A stretch of DNA of 48,385 bases from a virus: the IMG/VR virus record IMGVR_UViG_3300037041_000868, positions 1 to 48,385 of that record; one strand, given 5' to 3'. Below are positions 36,201 through 43,728 of this stretch, piece after piece. The notes under the pieces are model-generated. The model had not been told where the DNA came from. It made no database searches and saw only the letters and a program-made list of their open reading frames with translations. Within the stretch, counting starts at the first letter, position 1; every line of letters begins with the position of its first letter. Made by a program: the position numbers and the translations under genes.

Positions 36201-37572
36201 CGGGGAAGTCTGCAATGGCCTCCTCTACAGCAGCTTTATATTCTGCGGTTTCCCTCTTTAGCCGGGCACCATCCTCTGCATCGAACTGCGCCCTGAACTC
36301 TGTCCAGGGGAGCTGCGGCTCTACGTATGTCCGTGCGGCCGCGCGTTGTTCTGCTAACTGCGCTGCCTGTTGCTGCGCCTCTGCCTGCTGCTGGGCCGCC
36401 ACCTGTTGAGCCTCTGCTTGTTGTCTCATACCCTCTTGACGCTGGGCTACGGCAGCTTCGGACTCCCCATGCCCCATTAGGGAACCACCAGCACTCATTA
36501 TGCTCCCGGCCACGCCAGCCTCGGCCATCGCTTGCCCTGTACCCGCCCCTAGGGGTTTATCGTTTGCATAGTTAGAGAGTACCTTCTCTGGCCCAGTCTG
36601 CAACACTTCTTCGGTCGCCCCTAGCCCCATCGAGGACAACCCTCTCCCGGCCCTTGCCACCAGCCCCAACCCCGACCCTTCGCGCCGAGCTGCTCGCCCA
36701 CCACCCATCGCCAGTATATCAATGTCGTTGTGCCCGAGCGCACCAGAGATACGCGCGCCTCCAGCTCCGATAATTGCGGTAGTAGCACCTGTTCCTAGGG
36801 CAGCCCAAGCTGCGCGTTGTTGGTTTGGACGGTCCGGGTCGTACTCTGATAACTGGTCTCCAGCTGCTACTCCTCCTTCGCCTATACCGGCAGCGGCGGG
36901 GTTTACCCACTTTTCACCTACAACGCGTTCCAGATACCCGGGGACGGCCGGTACGGTTGGGCCAGCAACGCCCTCTGCCACTCCAACCGCAACTTTCTCC
37001 CCTAACTTTTTGGCCGCTGCCCCAAGTAGCCCACCCCCCACTAACGCGGGTGCTGACCCGGCTACGTGACCCAACGTACTTCTTGGGTGCGTTACCAGTG
37101 AATAGGCATTGTTACCCCACTGCTCGAGGGTCTGGTCTGTCAAGTCGCGCTCTTGCCACTGGGCGTTCGCTTCTGTATCGGATGCTTGCCGTTCCGGAGA
37201 GTACTCTTGGCGTAGTCCCTCTGCCTTCTTGCCCGGATGGAGTCCTGTCACGTCCCCAACCCAGTTCCCGGCCCGCGTTAATGGGCGATCCCCCGTAGCT
37301 AACGTATAGGGTAGTTCTACAAGCGCGGCTAGCCCCCCGGGAATGTTGAGAGCACCACGCTTTAAGTCTGTCCACGTATCTCCGCCCCACCCACTATTCT
37401 GCTCTATATGAGGTGGGGGAGGAGCATTTATTTCCTCTTCTACCTTGCTAATCTCGGCCGGGGAATACCCCTTGGTTGCAAGCCTTCCAAAGGACGGATT
37501 TAGTTCAGATAGTACGGCGGAGATTTCGTCGTCCGAGTACCCCTTTGCGCTGAGTTTTTCGTAAATTCCCAC
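30295..37572 (-). CDS. Giant polyvalent virion protein with zincin-like and ART-like domains (2425 aa)
   Basis: A 2425-residue protein, probably packaged and injected with DNA. It starts at GTG 37572 (GGAG upstream; stop of the previous gene overlaps as TAGTG). Residues 1-50 hold two copies of a KLSAKGYSDDEISAVLSEL-type helix. About 375-415 is a Gln/Ala coiled coil. About 1020-1060 has a metallopeptidase-like motif LHEIGVHLGME (His1031, Glu1032, His1036; spacing HExxxH). About 1155-1475 resembles the ART-like domain of polyvalent proteins (GWHGTAAEFRKF, His1163; EQAFGWGTYLA; MLDWDKPLSE; IVIFNDKNLV). About 2134-2171 is hydrophobic. Domain names rest on my memory of motif shapes. Likely role: host-defence suppression or DNA ejection. 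Confidence 0.75.
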   Translation of the reverse strand: MGIYEKLSAKGYSDDEISAVLSELNPSFGRLATKGYSPAEISKVEEEINAPPPPHIEQNSGWGGDTWTDLKRGALNIPGGLAALVELPYTLATGDRPLTRAGNWVGDVTGLHPGKKAEGLRQEYSPERQASDTEANAQWQERDLTDQTLEQWGNNAYSLVTHPRSTLGHVAGSAPALVGGGLLGAAAKKLGEKVAVGVAEGVAGPTVPAVPGYLERVVGEKWVNPAAAGIGEGGVAAGDQLSEYDPDRPNQQRAAWAALGTGATTAIIGAGGARISGALGHNDIDILAMGGGRAARREGSGLGLVARAGRGLSSMGLGATEEVLQTGPEKVLSNYANDKPLGAGTGQAMAEAGVAGSIMSAGGSLMGHGESEAAVAQRQEGMRQQAEAQQVAAQQQAEAQQQAAQLAEQRAAARTYVEPQLPWTEFRAQFDAEDGARLKRETAEYKAAVEEAIADFPAAQAAARAAGSELTLKQHEANVMAHLPKPEKKGDAGTEWSKRIDQLVEEHLTPAPQGVTKTLFPVEPAPLVEEQPQVNNIPGLAPPGANLATPQAELFAPPQPAAPVAPKPIEATLETPAEAGARVNAPVPLGGLGFAGLTKPSQNTIKTLVEEKNFPEAIEAMRQHLENSKTKEGRDKLNKAQKRNVEKLIEVLIRADESNKIIVEQAAYEAENEKVAAERDKQAEKQRNAQYDAEEKSKKNAELRARQDEGLAALGALRGTSHEVDAAFAKLTADKKAADEAAQQERDSLEGDALQRSMFLPEHQGMIFGGVEPARDMSVPESTPSVPKVSSKQSNLVTPKGNISKGATHAVQVGSTEEKVSRTPGGKENIAQDRERVGQPEQGIKPAPESKVKEKVAPAPAKKAEAKSKPQVVADNKTADEEEATNQKKEDAKYERDRIAKQKKTATPVNETGEPTGEPTGLDARTNEIGIDEIGTSTGDEDTQYAEPATVENPHTKKSIEDFLLGLFRSSERLNRVVVVYATQAEAATKNPGMKLSQVKSLIGGFTTADGKVGLIAEHISRGTELGITLHEIGVHLGMEKLIGKANMEWLQNRVTAWSKLNDGSKENLAAIAAVRQAEASSSANKGEELIAYMVDELVTNHGVSPQAFGTSNIDQWFRRLFSAMKIALRKIGFKRLDFNGQNLIDLAYGAAELEMSDSAGWHGTAAEFRKFNHEYMGSGEGEQAFGWGTYLAQRVGIAKGYWKQDVNRKGGVYPDFEIYKVGVRTIIPSAASIDDQYFYVAAETAYKAKKLGKDLQELVTAGRQKMGRFIEPEVLDYLQSFIDSGVRVEVAAPVVPKGNLMRVAANVQPDEMLDWDKPLSEQSEKVRVGWDRAYKDHLSAKFNKGEGMKGKALYNHLQAVLGSDKAASKYLDSIGIKGIKFLDADSRDYDDRVSYLKTDIQTIEKELAEPKRNWLATTFGAKRVQDKSDAAWNSYMQQKRESLTDRKQELAQLEKSGKTSNIVIFNDKNLVRVKTHPGAARESVQFSERSMTVSPTSPSRGVWEKAGAAFDSFFRDPMAALGSHNLGWLSLDHLVEVARGTNDKLAEYRAVSRAMQSMSKEWVVKAAKIDAEWGKLDGKPGGMADQLHDVMRLSTRAKFDPTLNVAPVNAEETKVAGMFIKLSPDAVKVFKAARDHYAAVRVERQDIASSILTSAHRLIIASAKKSGDAKRIAKAEGDLARQLGNLDKKYKETKGPYFPLMRIGKWYATGMSKTLADLERIEDPSAAEEKKISELRKDEAHYTVSAYSSKSKAEAAVKELSAKYAVTKFNMAEEKSYAPRVLAAAGMQEVEKYLDSFDKGVADEIRTMMAEIYYESLPEHHTLKHEMKREGVHGEEKDMRRVFARSALSSAHYLSRLKYTDQLKSAMFAISEEGDKGPDARKYYNEIVMRSRQDMEETNAPWADKLAAVSYLAHLGANPAFILTNATQVAMITTPWLAARTSTAKATAALMKAYGTSANLIVSSYNEQGWRAELNWEGKVPAGVASMLDTLLKRNLLDITIEHDLGAIAEFKSHALGDKLKMANLPVHITELANRSVTAIAAYNLAINELKMNQAEAEEFASTAVSATQLDYSALNAPRHMRRVLGSAPAAKVIMQFRKYQQGMLWLIGRSIYVALIGKGATPKERWEAGKTLFGLFTTTGIMAGTLGMPMAGSALWIASALASFGGPDDEPEDYRVKYQNWLAELVGVKTATAITKGLPAALWGMDLEKRLGQGDIASPLPFMRHGKSTEEKTGYGLLAAAGAPVGTLVDMVNGAQLMGQGEWHKGMEKFVPAKGIQNLIRAHRFGLDGMTDKRGNTILPPDEFDMADIGLKAAGFATTKESQYYEGTQAIQEAKAAATEVRSRLLDKFAQARLAGEDTGDIMDAINDFNDRHPEKGVRIDASSRLKSVQAHKMAARQRSESGISMSKQNKAFAPLANFAQEE
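35004..35147 (-). CDS. Overprinted small phage protein in another frame of the giant gene (47 aa)
   Basis: MPYKSEAQRKKFHALLAEK...VKEWDSQSRG... is typical of a widespread small phage protein (MPYKSEAQR-x-FHAL...EWD), normally a stand-alone gene. Here it lies in a different frame inside codons about 809-857 of the giant gene. ATG 35147 is preceded by AAAGGAG with 7-base spacing, a much better ribosome site than most shadows would have. In that region the giant protein is a low-complexity linker, so it tolerates the second code. Both readings are on the same strand. Function unknown. Confidence 0.78.
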   Translation of the reverse strand: MPYKSEAQRKKFHALLAEKKISPKTVKEWDSQSRGLNLPPKVKSKKK

Positions 37573-40013
37573 TATCTATTCTCCTTCTCCTGCTGCATCT
37601 TTTTCCGGAGTTTCTCGTTCTCTTCCTTGACCGCCTTCTGGGCTGCGGCAATTCTTTTATTATTCACAGCTAACTGTGCCCGCATTTCTTCCAGAGTAGA
37701 CCCTTTTTCCTGTGCTGCTCTTAGGACCTTATTCGCCTCCAGGAGTTGTTGTGCCTGATTTTGAGTAAGCCCCTTAACTTTTACTGGCGCTGGTGTCGGC
37801 TCCTTAGCTCTCTCTTTGGCCGCGTTTTCTGTAGCTATACGACCTCTTTCTGCTTTCTCGAGGGCTATTATTTCCCCTTGTATTTTACGTTCCTCTGCTC
37901 GGTCGGCGGCCTCTTTCACGCGCTTACGGGATTCTTCCGCCCTCTTATCCGCCCCCGCCTTAGCCACAGCTGCTAGACGGGCTTCCTCCTTGACTGCATT
38001 CTCAAGAGCTATACGAGCTCTTTCTACGTTCTCAAGAGCTGTTATTTCCCTATTTTTAGCCGTATCTACCACCGCTGGCTTCGTCGCGCCTGCTGCTACT
38101 CCCCCAGTTGACACTGTCTCCTTAGCTTTTACTGGTGCTGGTGCCGGTGCTGGCTCCTTAGCTTTTACCGGTGCTGGTGCCGGTGCTGGCTCCTTAGCTT
38201 TTGCTGGCGCTGGTGTCGGAGCTGGATCCTTTTTACCCTCTAGTGTCGGCGTCGAAGCTGACGTCGGGGAAAGACCTTTTCGCTGTTGGTCTGCTGCTGC
38301 ATCAGTAGCCACTTTATCTTTTTCGAGCTTGTCCCTAATGGCGCGTTTGGCATTCGCCGCAATTCCCTCAGGAGTTTTTCCCCACGCTTCCAGGGCGGCG
38401 AGTTCCTTGCTAGGCATGGGGGCCGCCGGTACTGGCGCAGACGTTGCACTAGGCGCAGGTGTTGCACTCTGGGTTCCGCCTGCGGCTTTTCGTTGTTTTT
38501 CTGCCGCTTCTCTGTTTCTAATAGCTATTTGTTCGGGGTCCAGTGTAGGGGCAGCAGCCGACGCAGAACCGTGCCACTGTTCAGTCGAAAGTCCCCATCT
38601 ACCGAGTGCTCTGCCTAATATAGCTGCTTCTGCCTCGGCTAGTTTTTTAGGATCTCTTTTAACATCACTGTGCAGCTGCGCGACTTGATCATCTATCCAG
38701 GCGTTTACATTTTTCCTGGCGGTGTCAGAGACTTCAGGTTTCGCGGCTTTCTCGGTGGTCCGATTAAATACCGGAGCACCAGCAGGGTAACGGGTGCCGC
38801 TCCCGTCGTCTATTACATACCCCTGTCCATCGGGGGCGTGAATCAGCGGTACACCGCCCTCGCCCACAGCTACATGATTTCCTGCACGGCCACCCACCTG
38901 GATACTGGCAACCGCCGCAGTACCCTGGTTATGCTGCGCACCTTCTGCTAGTTTATTATCCCTATCGAGTTGTGACTTAGTCACTATCTCGGCATGCTCT
39001 TTTATACCGCCCAACACCTCGTCCGAGAATTGTTTTTTGTTTAAGTACGACTTCACGACTCTGTCGTCATCTTTCCCTGGGGTACTTTGTACAATATGGT
39101 AATTCCCATTTTCGGGGTTAGTATAGGTACCATACTTAAATCCGTCGTGGAGGTCATTGGTTAAAAAAATACCCACCGCTGCAGGGTCTGTAGATGCTAA
39201 TGTTTTATAAATTTTATCTATGTTTACGGCTCTAGCGTGTGTATACTTAGCTGACTCGTTTTGGGTCTTGGTATGCTCTAGTGTCGCTGCGCCCTGCGGG
39301 TCGAACGCCCTGTTCGCTGATTCTAACTTAGCTATCATTTTGGCGGCCTCCGGAGAGTCGGGCGGCAGAGCGGCTACTGCAGCGTAGCCTTCTCTTTGGG
39401 ATGCGTGGTGGGCGGCAGCTTTAATGCTCTCGTCCTCCTTACGCTGGGCTTCATTTATTTGCAGTCCGCCGAGTTTCCGTTGCTGCTCCGACGCATCAGA
39501 CGCCGAGATACGCTCAAGTATTTTACCTGCCGCGTCTACATCTCCCCGCCTGGACAAGTGCTCATACTGCGCTGTAAGTCCTCCACGGTGAATCTGCTCC
39601 CGGGTTGGGGCGGTATCGTAGTCCATAGCACTCGCGCCGTGCCCTACCGTATACTTCTTTCGGCTAGCCGGGGTATTCTGGTATTCTTTTTGCGCGGAGG
39701 CATCTGGGCTTTCCCATGCTCGTCCCTCTGCCGGAGCGCCTCTGTGCAGACCTCCTGATGTACCAGCAGTTACAGGGGCGTCTTGGCTTTCCCACGGCTG
39801 TCTATATGTGGTTGAGTTGGGGGGCGCCTCCCCCGGCATCAGTTCTCTCTGATATGGCTCAATCGGCTTTTCTTCGGGAAGGGTGTTCTCGGCTACTTCC
39901 CCCCCTTGGCCGTACGCACGGCCCAGTTGGTATTTATCGTATGCGTCGAGTACCGACGAGCCAGCTCTTGATACTGCGTCGTATGCTGCGGTATCGTTAC
40001 GTGTCCACCTCAT
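37572..40013 (-). CDS. Putative internal virion protein, low-complexity tail (813 aa)
   Basis: Residues 1-560 are polar and helical with scattered Asn/Gln/Gly (MRWTRNDTAAYDAVSRAGSSVLDAYDKYQLGRAYGQGGE, similar to opening helices of podovirus internal core proteins). From about 590 to 640 come tandem KAKEPAPAPAPV units; the last 150 residues are Ala/Lys/Glu-rich coiled coil. Gene order (GNAT, 337-aa virion protein, this, giant) suggests an inner core or ejection protein. GGAGG precedes ATG 40013. The C-terminal repeats resemble the linker of the giant protein. Specific function not shown. Confidence 0.62.
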   Translation of the reverse strand: MRWTRNDTAAYDAVSRAGSSVLDAYDKYQLGRAYGQGGEVAENTLPEEKPIEPYQRELMPGEAPPNSTTYRQPWESQDAPVTAGTSGGLHRGAPAEGRAWESPDASAQKEYQNTPASRKKYTVGHGASAMDYDTAPTREQIHRGGLTAQYEHLSRRGDVDAAGKILERISASDASEQQRKLGGLQINEAQRKEDESIKAAAHHASQREGYAAVAALPPDSPEAAKMIAKLESANRAFDPQGAATLEHTKTQNESAKYTHARAVNIDKIYKTLASTDPAAVGIFLTNDLHDGFKYGTYTNPENGNYHIVQSTPGKDDDRVVKSYLNKKQFSDEVLGGIKEHAEIVTKSQLDRDNKLAEGAQHNQGTAAVASIQVGGRAGNHVAVGEGGVPLIHAPDGQGYVIDDGSGTRYPAGAPVFNRTTEKAAKPEVSDTARKNVNAWIDDQVAQLHSDVKRDPKKLAEAEAAILGRALGRWGLSTEQWHGSASAAAPTLDPEQIAIRNREAAEKQRKAAGGTQSATPAPSATSAPVPAAPMPSKELAALEAWGKTPEGIAANAKRAIRDKLEKDKVATDAAADQQRKGLSPTSASTPTLEGKKDPAPTPAPAKAKEPAPAPAPVKAKEPAPAPAPVKAKETVSTGGVAAGATKPAVVDTAKNREITALENVERARIALENAVKEEARLAAVAKAGADKRAEESRKRVKEAADRAEERKIQGEIIALEKAERGRIATENAAKERAKEPTPAPVKVKGLTQNQAQQLLEANKVLRAAQEKGSTLEEMRAQLAVNNKRIAAAQKAVKEENEKLRKKMQQEKENR
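38118..38225 (-). repeat. Three tandem 36-bp coding repeats
   Basis: Units at 38118-38153, 38154-38189 and 38190-38225 encode the KAKEPAPAPAP motif of the 813-aa protein. The first two are nearly identical, the third is diverged. A fourth degenerate copy lies around 37775-37810. Confidence 0.85.
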
Positions 40014-40054
40014 TTTAAACCTCCGTCATTTCTAATTGTCCCGCTCACTTACCG

Positions 40055-41068
40055 TTATGATGGTACGCCGTGCATCGCCCCATAAACTCTCGCCCCAGTG
40101 CCGACAACCCCCAGTACCGCACCTAGACCGCCGCCGCTGTTCTGGCTGTTTGCATAACTGGTCTGCGCACCAAGAACTCCTGTTTGGCCCTGAATTTGTT
40201 GACCCATACCGGTCTGCTGCATACCCGCGCCTTGGGCCATACCTGTCATCAGTCCTTGGCCCGGAGCCATTTGGTTCGCCATTGCCGAGTTACCGGCGTT
40301 GATGCCAGTCTGGTAAGCTCCCGTCGACGCGCCGGTGAGGCCGCGATACAGTCCAGCTACGTCCATCCTGCGGCCCCAGCCGAGGTTTTCGTCCTGGAGT
40401 CTGAGGTTCCTACCCTGACCGATAAGCCCCCGCGCTTGGTCTGTAGCGCCTTGACGCGCTTGGTTGGTTGCTGCTGCTATCGCAGAACTCTGCTGGCCGG
40501 CCTGTGACGCCGCTTGCGCAGCTAGTTTAGCCGGGTCGAAGCCATATCTCATTCCTTGTCTAGCGGCAACATTAAGTGCCCGGGTGTACCCACTCATCTG
40601 GTCTACCCCGGCTTGCCCCGCCTTCGCACTAATATCCGCACCGTACCTGGCGTCTGACTGAATCGCAGCATCTCCACCGGTCATTAACCCCATCTCGGCG
40701 GCACTAGCTGCACTCGTGTCTGGTCGCATGGACTGTGTGTTAAGCGCACCCTCAACTGGACGTTGGTTGGCCTTCATGTAGTCGAAGTAGTCCTGGCCCT
40801 GCGCTGCAGTTTGTTCCTGAGTCCTAATCTGGGACGCGATAACAGGTTGTGCCGCCGCGTAGTTTTGGTCGTACTGCCGCTTTGCTTCAGCCATCTGTTC
40901 CCTACCGAGCTCGGCTCCTACTTTGGCAGCTTCAACAGACGAGGCAGCGAGCGGGGTGTAGTCGGGTGCGTCGGCGCCTTTCCCTCCGCCCTCTAACGTC
41001 AGTAGCTTTCCACCCAATTCGCGGAACGCCCGTTCTGGCAGCATCGTGTTCCAAGCATCATATCTCAT
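40055..41068 (-). CDS. Putative virion (internal) protein (337 aa)
   Basis: An Ala/Gln/Gly-rich, helical protein: MRYDAWNTMLPERAFRELGGKLLTLEGGGKG, then DYTPLAASSVEAAKVGAELGREQMAEAKRQYDQNYAAAQPVIASQIRTQEQTAAQGQDYFDYMKANQRPVE. The C-terminal third is Gly/Met/Gln-rich (GQGLMTGMAQGAGMQQTGMGQQIQGQ). This composition and the DYTPLAASSVEAAK opening recur in podovirus internal virion proteins encoded after an acetyltransferase gene. AAGGAG precedes ATG 41068. Probably carried in the capsid and ejected early. Confidence 0.7.
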   Translation of the reverse strand: MRYDAWNTMLPERAFRELGGKLLTLEGGGKGADAPDYTPLAASSVEAAKVGAELGREQMAEAKRQYDQNYAAAQPVIASQIRTQEQTAAQGQDYFDYMKANQRPVEGALNTQSMRPDTSAASAAEMGLMTGGDAAIQSDARYGADISAKAGQAGVDQMSGYTRALNVAARQGMRYGFDPAKLAAQAASQAGQQSSAIAAATNQARQGATDQARGLIGQGRNLRLQDENLGWGRRMDVAGLYRGLTGASTGAYQTGINAGNSAMANQMAPGQGLMTGMAQGAGMQQTGMGQQIQGQTGVLGAQTSYANSQNSGGGLGAVLGVVGTGARVYGAMHGVPS

Positions 41069-41069
41069 G

Positions 41070-41498
41070 TTATCTCCTTGCCAGCCAGCGGCAGTTTTCT
41101 TTGCGCAGTTCTAAAATAACTAAATCACAGTCCCCAGCTCCGTCTTTTATCCTAGCGACTTCCACGAACCCGAAGTGTGTGTCAAATTTCATAGCTTTTT
41201 CGTTGTCGGCATCCACCAGTCCTATGACAACTTTGCAGCCCATCTGGTTGAACATGTAGTCGCAACAGCTAAACAGATATTCCTTATTCAACCACCGCTT
41301 CCCTACCCCAGCCAAATGCACCACGCACCGGGCGTTTTTTACGTACCCTTCTACCACCATCCCGGCGATAAGTTCCTCATTTTCTTCTAACCCAATCGCC
41401 TGAAAAGAGTCCTGAGCACCCCACGATGACTGCCGGTTCACTTGCTTGGCGACCCAGTCTCCGACGCGCTCTTTCTGGTTAGTGACAAGTTGTTTCAT
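41070..41498 (-). CDS. GNAT-like N-acetyltransferase (142 aa)
   Basis: The fold is that of GNAT acetyltransferases: central strands (EELIAGMVVEGYVKNARCVVHLAGV), then KEYLFSCCDYMFNQMGCKVVIGLVDADNEKAMKFDTHFGFVEVARIKDG, whose final N-x-(R/K)-A-x-xF-(x)-x-x-xGF motif is the usual end of the acetyl-CoA-binding domain. Such proteins are regularly found in the tail/virion gene block of podoviruses, where they may be structural or modify a virion protein. Whether it is catalytic is not clear. It lies 1 bp from the neighbouring gene. Confidence 0.8.
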   Translation of the reverse strand: MKQLVTNQKERVGDWVAKQVNRQSSWGAQDSFQAIGLEENEELIAGMVVEGYVKNARCVVHLAGVGKRWLNKEYLFSCCDYMFNQMGCKVVIGLVDADNEKAMKFDTHFGFVEVARIKDGAGDCDLVILELRKENCRWLARR

Positions 41499-41513
41499 GC
41501 GCGTGTTATACCA

Positions 41514-41720
41514 CTAATCTTGGAGTCTAGCCAGCAACTCGTTAACTTTATTTGATATGACATCATCGGTAGTCAGGGGAGCTATTGTGTTCGGCTCTAG
41601 CGGGGTAATCCGGTCCGCCCTGCGCGAGAGTAAAATCTCCAGACATTCTTTCACCGCGCTGTCGAAACGACTGCGGTTGTCTCCAGGTTTGGGTACCGAT
41701 GGGATAGCTGGTTTATGCAT
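41514..41720 (-). CDS. Small virion-region protein (68 aa)
   Basis: MHKPAIPSVPKPGDNRSRFDSAVKECLEILLSRRADRITPLEPNTIAPLTTDDVISNKVNELLARLQD: a Pro-rich N-terminus and helical remainder. This type of short protein with a PGDNRSRFDSAVKE core commonly precedes GNAT and tail genes in podoviruses, and may be a minor tail or head protein. The ribosome site is weak. Two bases separate it from the upstream 665-aa gene. Confidence 0.72.
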   Translation of the reverse strand: MHKPAIPSVPKPGDNRSRFDSAVKECLEILLSRRADRITPLEPNTIAPLTTDDVISNKVNELLARLQD

Positions 41721-41722
41721 AA

Positions 41723-43720
41723 CTACGCTTGCCTCAGCCCATCCGGAGTTTCCGCAACGCGAATCTCCTCGATACTAGATTGCGACAGAACTTCGACGAA
41801 GAAATTATCGTACTTATACCCCGCCGGGAGACGTACTACTTTGGTGTTTATTACCACCCTAGAGGCGATAAGCCTGTACTCGGGACCGCCGTATAGGTTG
41901 AACGTAACCGCGTTTGTTACCGACACCTCTGGGATATCCTGTATACCAGACCCGTTTATTGCTTGTACGTTTATAGCGTCGTCGTTCACACCGCCGAGTA
42001 CACTCCCGGTAGCTAGTAGAACAGCATTCGCGGCTATAACTGCGGCTCGTAAAACTGCCAGCGCGTCTAAGGCGGCCTGCGGTATTGCACTATTAAAGTC
42101 TATCTTCACAGCTCCCAGATTTACTGGCTTGGGGAATACGTACTCATGGCTTTTCCACTGTCCGGTCATCGGCGCTGCGGTAGAGCTATTCCATAGCGAG
42201 ATACCGTCTGACCCCCCTACGTATAGTTTGCCGGTTGCCTCGTCGGTGTATAGTTCATCGGTCTCGGTCGAGTTACTCGTAAGTGCCCCGTGGTCAATTA
42301 TCAGAACACTCTTATGCCCATCTTCATCAGTAACCCTCATGTACAACGCGCCTGCAGCTAGCGCAAATATCATCGTCGACGGCGTGTATGTTTCCCACTC
42401 GTAACTGGTGAATAGATCCCCCGCGAATAATGTAGCGCCACTAAGGTTTACGATACACGGCCCGTCAGACGAGGAATACATAACGCCGTCGCCAGCCCCA
42501 ATTACGCTCCGTTTGGACAGGCAGGGGAAACCCCCACGTATAGACTCCCCGGTCATACTAGCCGGCTCTGTTCCAGATGCCACGAATGGATCACCTGACG
42601 TGGCCAAAACTACTGACGACCCGTAGGCGGCGATCCCTACGCCGCTGAACTCAGCGGACAACCTGTTCGCGGTAATCCACGCGTGAGGCTGGAGCGGCTC
42701 AGAGAAACATATGGTATTGTCGATAAACCCTGCTATCGCTCCGGACGAATGGACACATAGCCCCACCAAGTTCGTCGGCGGAGGTTCCCACCCCGTAGTT
42801 ATAAGTTCGTCTCCCAAAATATCCGCGTCTACTCTGGTGTCGCTCTTTGTTGTGACCGTTATATCAAGCCCATCATATACCAAGAGGAAGTTTGCGAGCG
42901 TCCCCGATGTTCTGTAAATTCTGCGAGTCATCCCGCTCGTATTCCAGTTTGCGCGGCGAGCCCAGGTTGTTTCGGCGATAATACTTGCCCCCGCTACTGT
43001 GAATGCCGAAGCTGAATTTATAACCGTAATTGCGCGAAACACAGTGGGGGCAGAACCGAATGCCACCTCGTCGCCGACTCTCAGCCAGTGCTTGGCTGAG
43101 GCCGTGTTCGTAAAAACTGTTGCTGTCGCCGTACCGGCACCACTGTTTGCTGGGGCGGTGTTCATGGCGCTGAGATCCCACGAGCTGTCAACTTTACCCG
43201 TGCTAACGGTAGACACCGGGGATGGCCCCGACTCCTCTCCATCGGCGGAGAAGAACGTGTAGCAGTAGTACCGCGTAACCGCCGCACCAACACCTCCTGT
43301 GGGCGTAACAGTTGGCTTAGTCTGTGGCACTGGTATTCCCAGATCGAGGAAAAGCGCTGGGTAGTTATTTCCCGCGCCGGTTATGGCTGTAGTGTATTTA
43401 GCAACTTTCGGGGCACCATCCCCTGTCCAGCAGAACCGGGACTCAACCTCGGTAGCGAGCGGGACGCGGACGCAGTCTACGTCGAACGGCCAGGTGAACC
43501 ACGAGGACAATGACGGGGTAGTACGCGCAGAAAATATAGTAAGCGGAGGAAGCGTCTTGGGGCTTGCTGGCACGTAGGACAAGCCCGGGGAGTTTATTGG
43601 ACGTAGTTCGCCCGACTGGAGGCGCACGTTTGTTGCAATCATGGCCGCAGAATCCGGCATAACACGATCCCCTAGCTTAGGGATCATCCCCCCGAACGTC
43701 GAGAGCTTTATCATAGCCAT
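41723..43720 (-). CDS. Putative tail tubular/virion structural protein (665 aa)
   Basis: MAMIKLSTFGGMIPKLGDRVMPDSAAMIATNVRLQSGELRPINSPG is the typical opening of a podovirus tail or virion protein. The rest is beta-rich, with a fibronectin-like stretch (PTVTPTGGVGAAVTRYYCYTFFSADGEESGPSP) and repeats of the propeller type. Position between fibres and GNAT gene supports a role in the short tail tube/nozzle. Start ATG 43720 follows AAGGAC. I assign it by architecture, not exact family. Confidence 0.75.
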   Translation of the reverse strand: MAMIKLSTFGGMIPKLGDRVMPDSAAMIATNVRLQSGELRPINSPGLSYVPASPKTLPPLTIFSARTTPSLSSWFTWPFDVDCVRVPLATEVESRFCWTGDGAPKVAKYTTAITGAGNNYPALFLDLGIPVPQTKPTVTPTGGVGAAVTRYYCYTFFSADGEESGPSPVSTVSTGKVDSSWDLSAMNTAPANSGAGTATATVFTNTASAKHWLRVGDEVAFGSAPTVFRAITVINSASAFTVAGASIIAETTWARRANWNTSGMTRRIYRTSGTLANFLLVYDGLDITVTTKSDTRVDADILGDELITTGWEPPPTNLVGLCVHSSGAIAGFIDNTICFSEPLQPHAWITANRLSAEFSGVGIAAYGSSVVLATSGDPFVASGTEPASMTGESIRGGFPCLSKRSVIGAGDGVMYSSSDGPCIVNLSGATLFAGDLFTSYEWETYTPSTMIFALAAGALYMRVTDEDGHKSVLIIDHGALTSNSTETDELYTDEATGKLYVGGSDGISLWNSSTAAPMTGQWKSHEYVFPKPVNLGAVKIDFNSAIPQAALDALAVLRAAVIAANAVLLATGSVLGGVNDDAINVQAINGSGIQDIPEVSVTNAVTFNLYGGPEYRLIASRVVINTKVVRLPAGYKYDNFFVEVLSQSSIEEIRVAETPDGLRQA

Positions 43721-43728
43721 AGCAGTCC

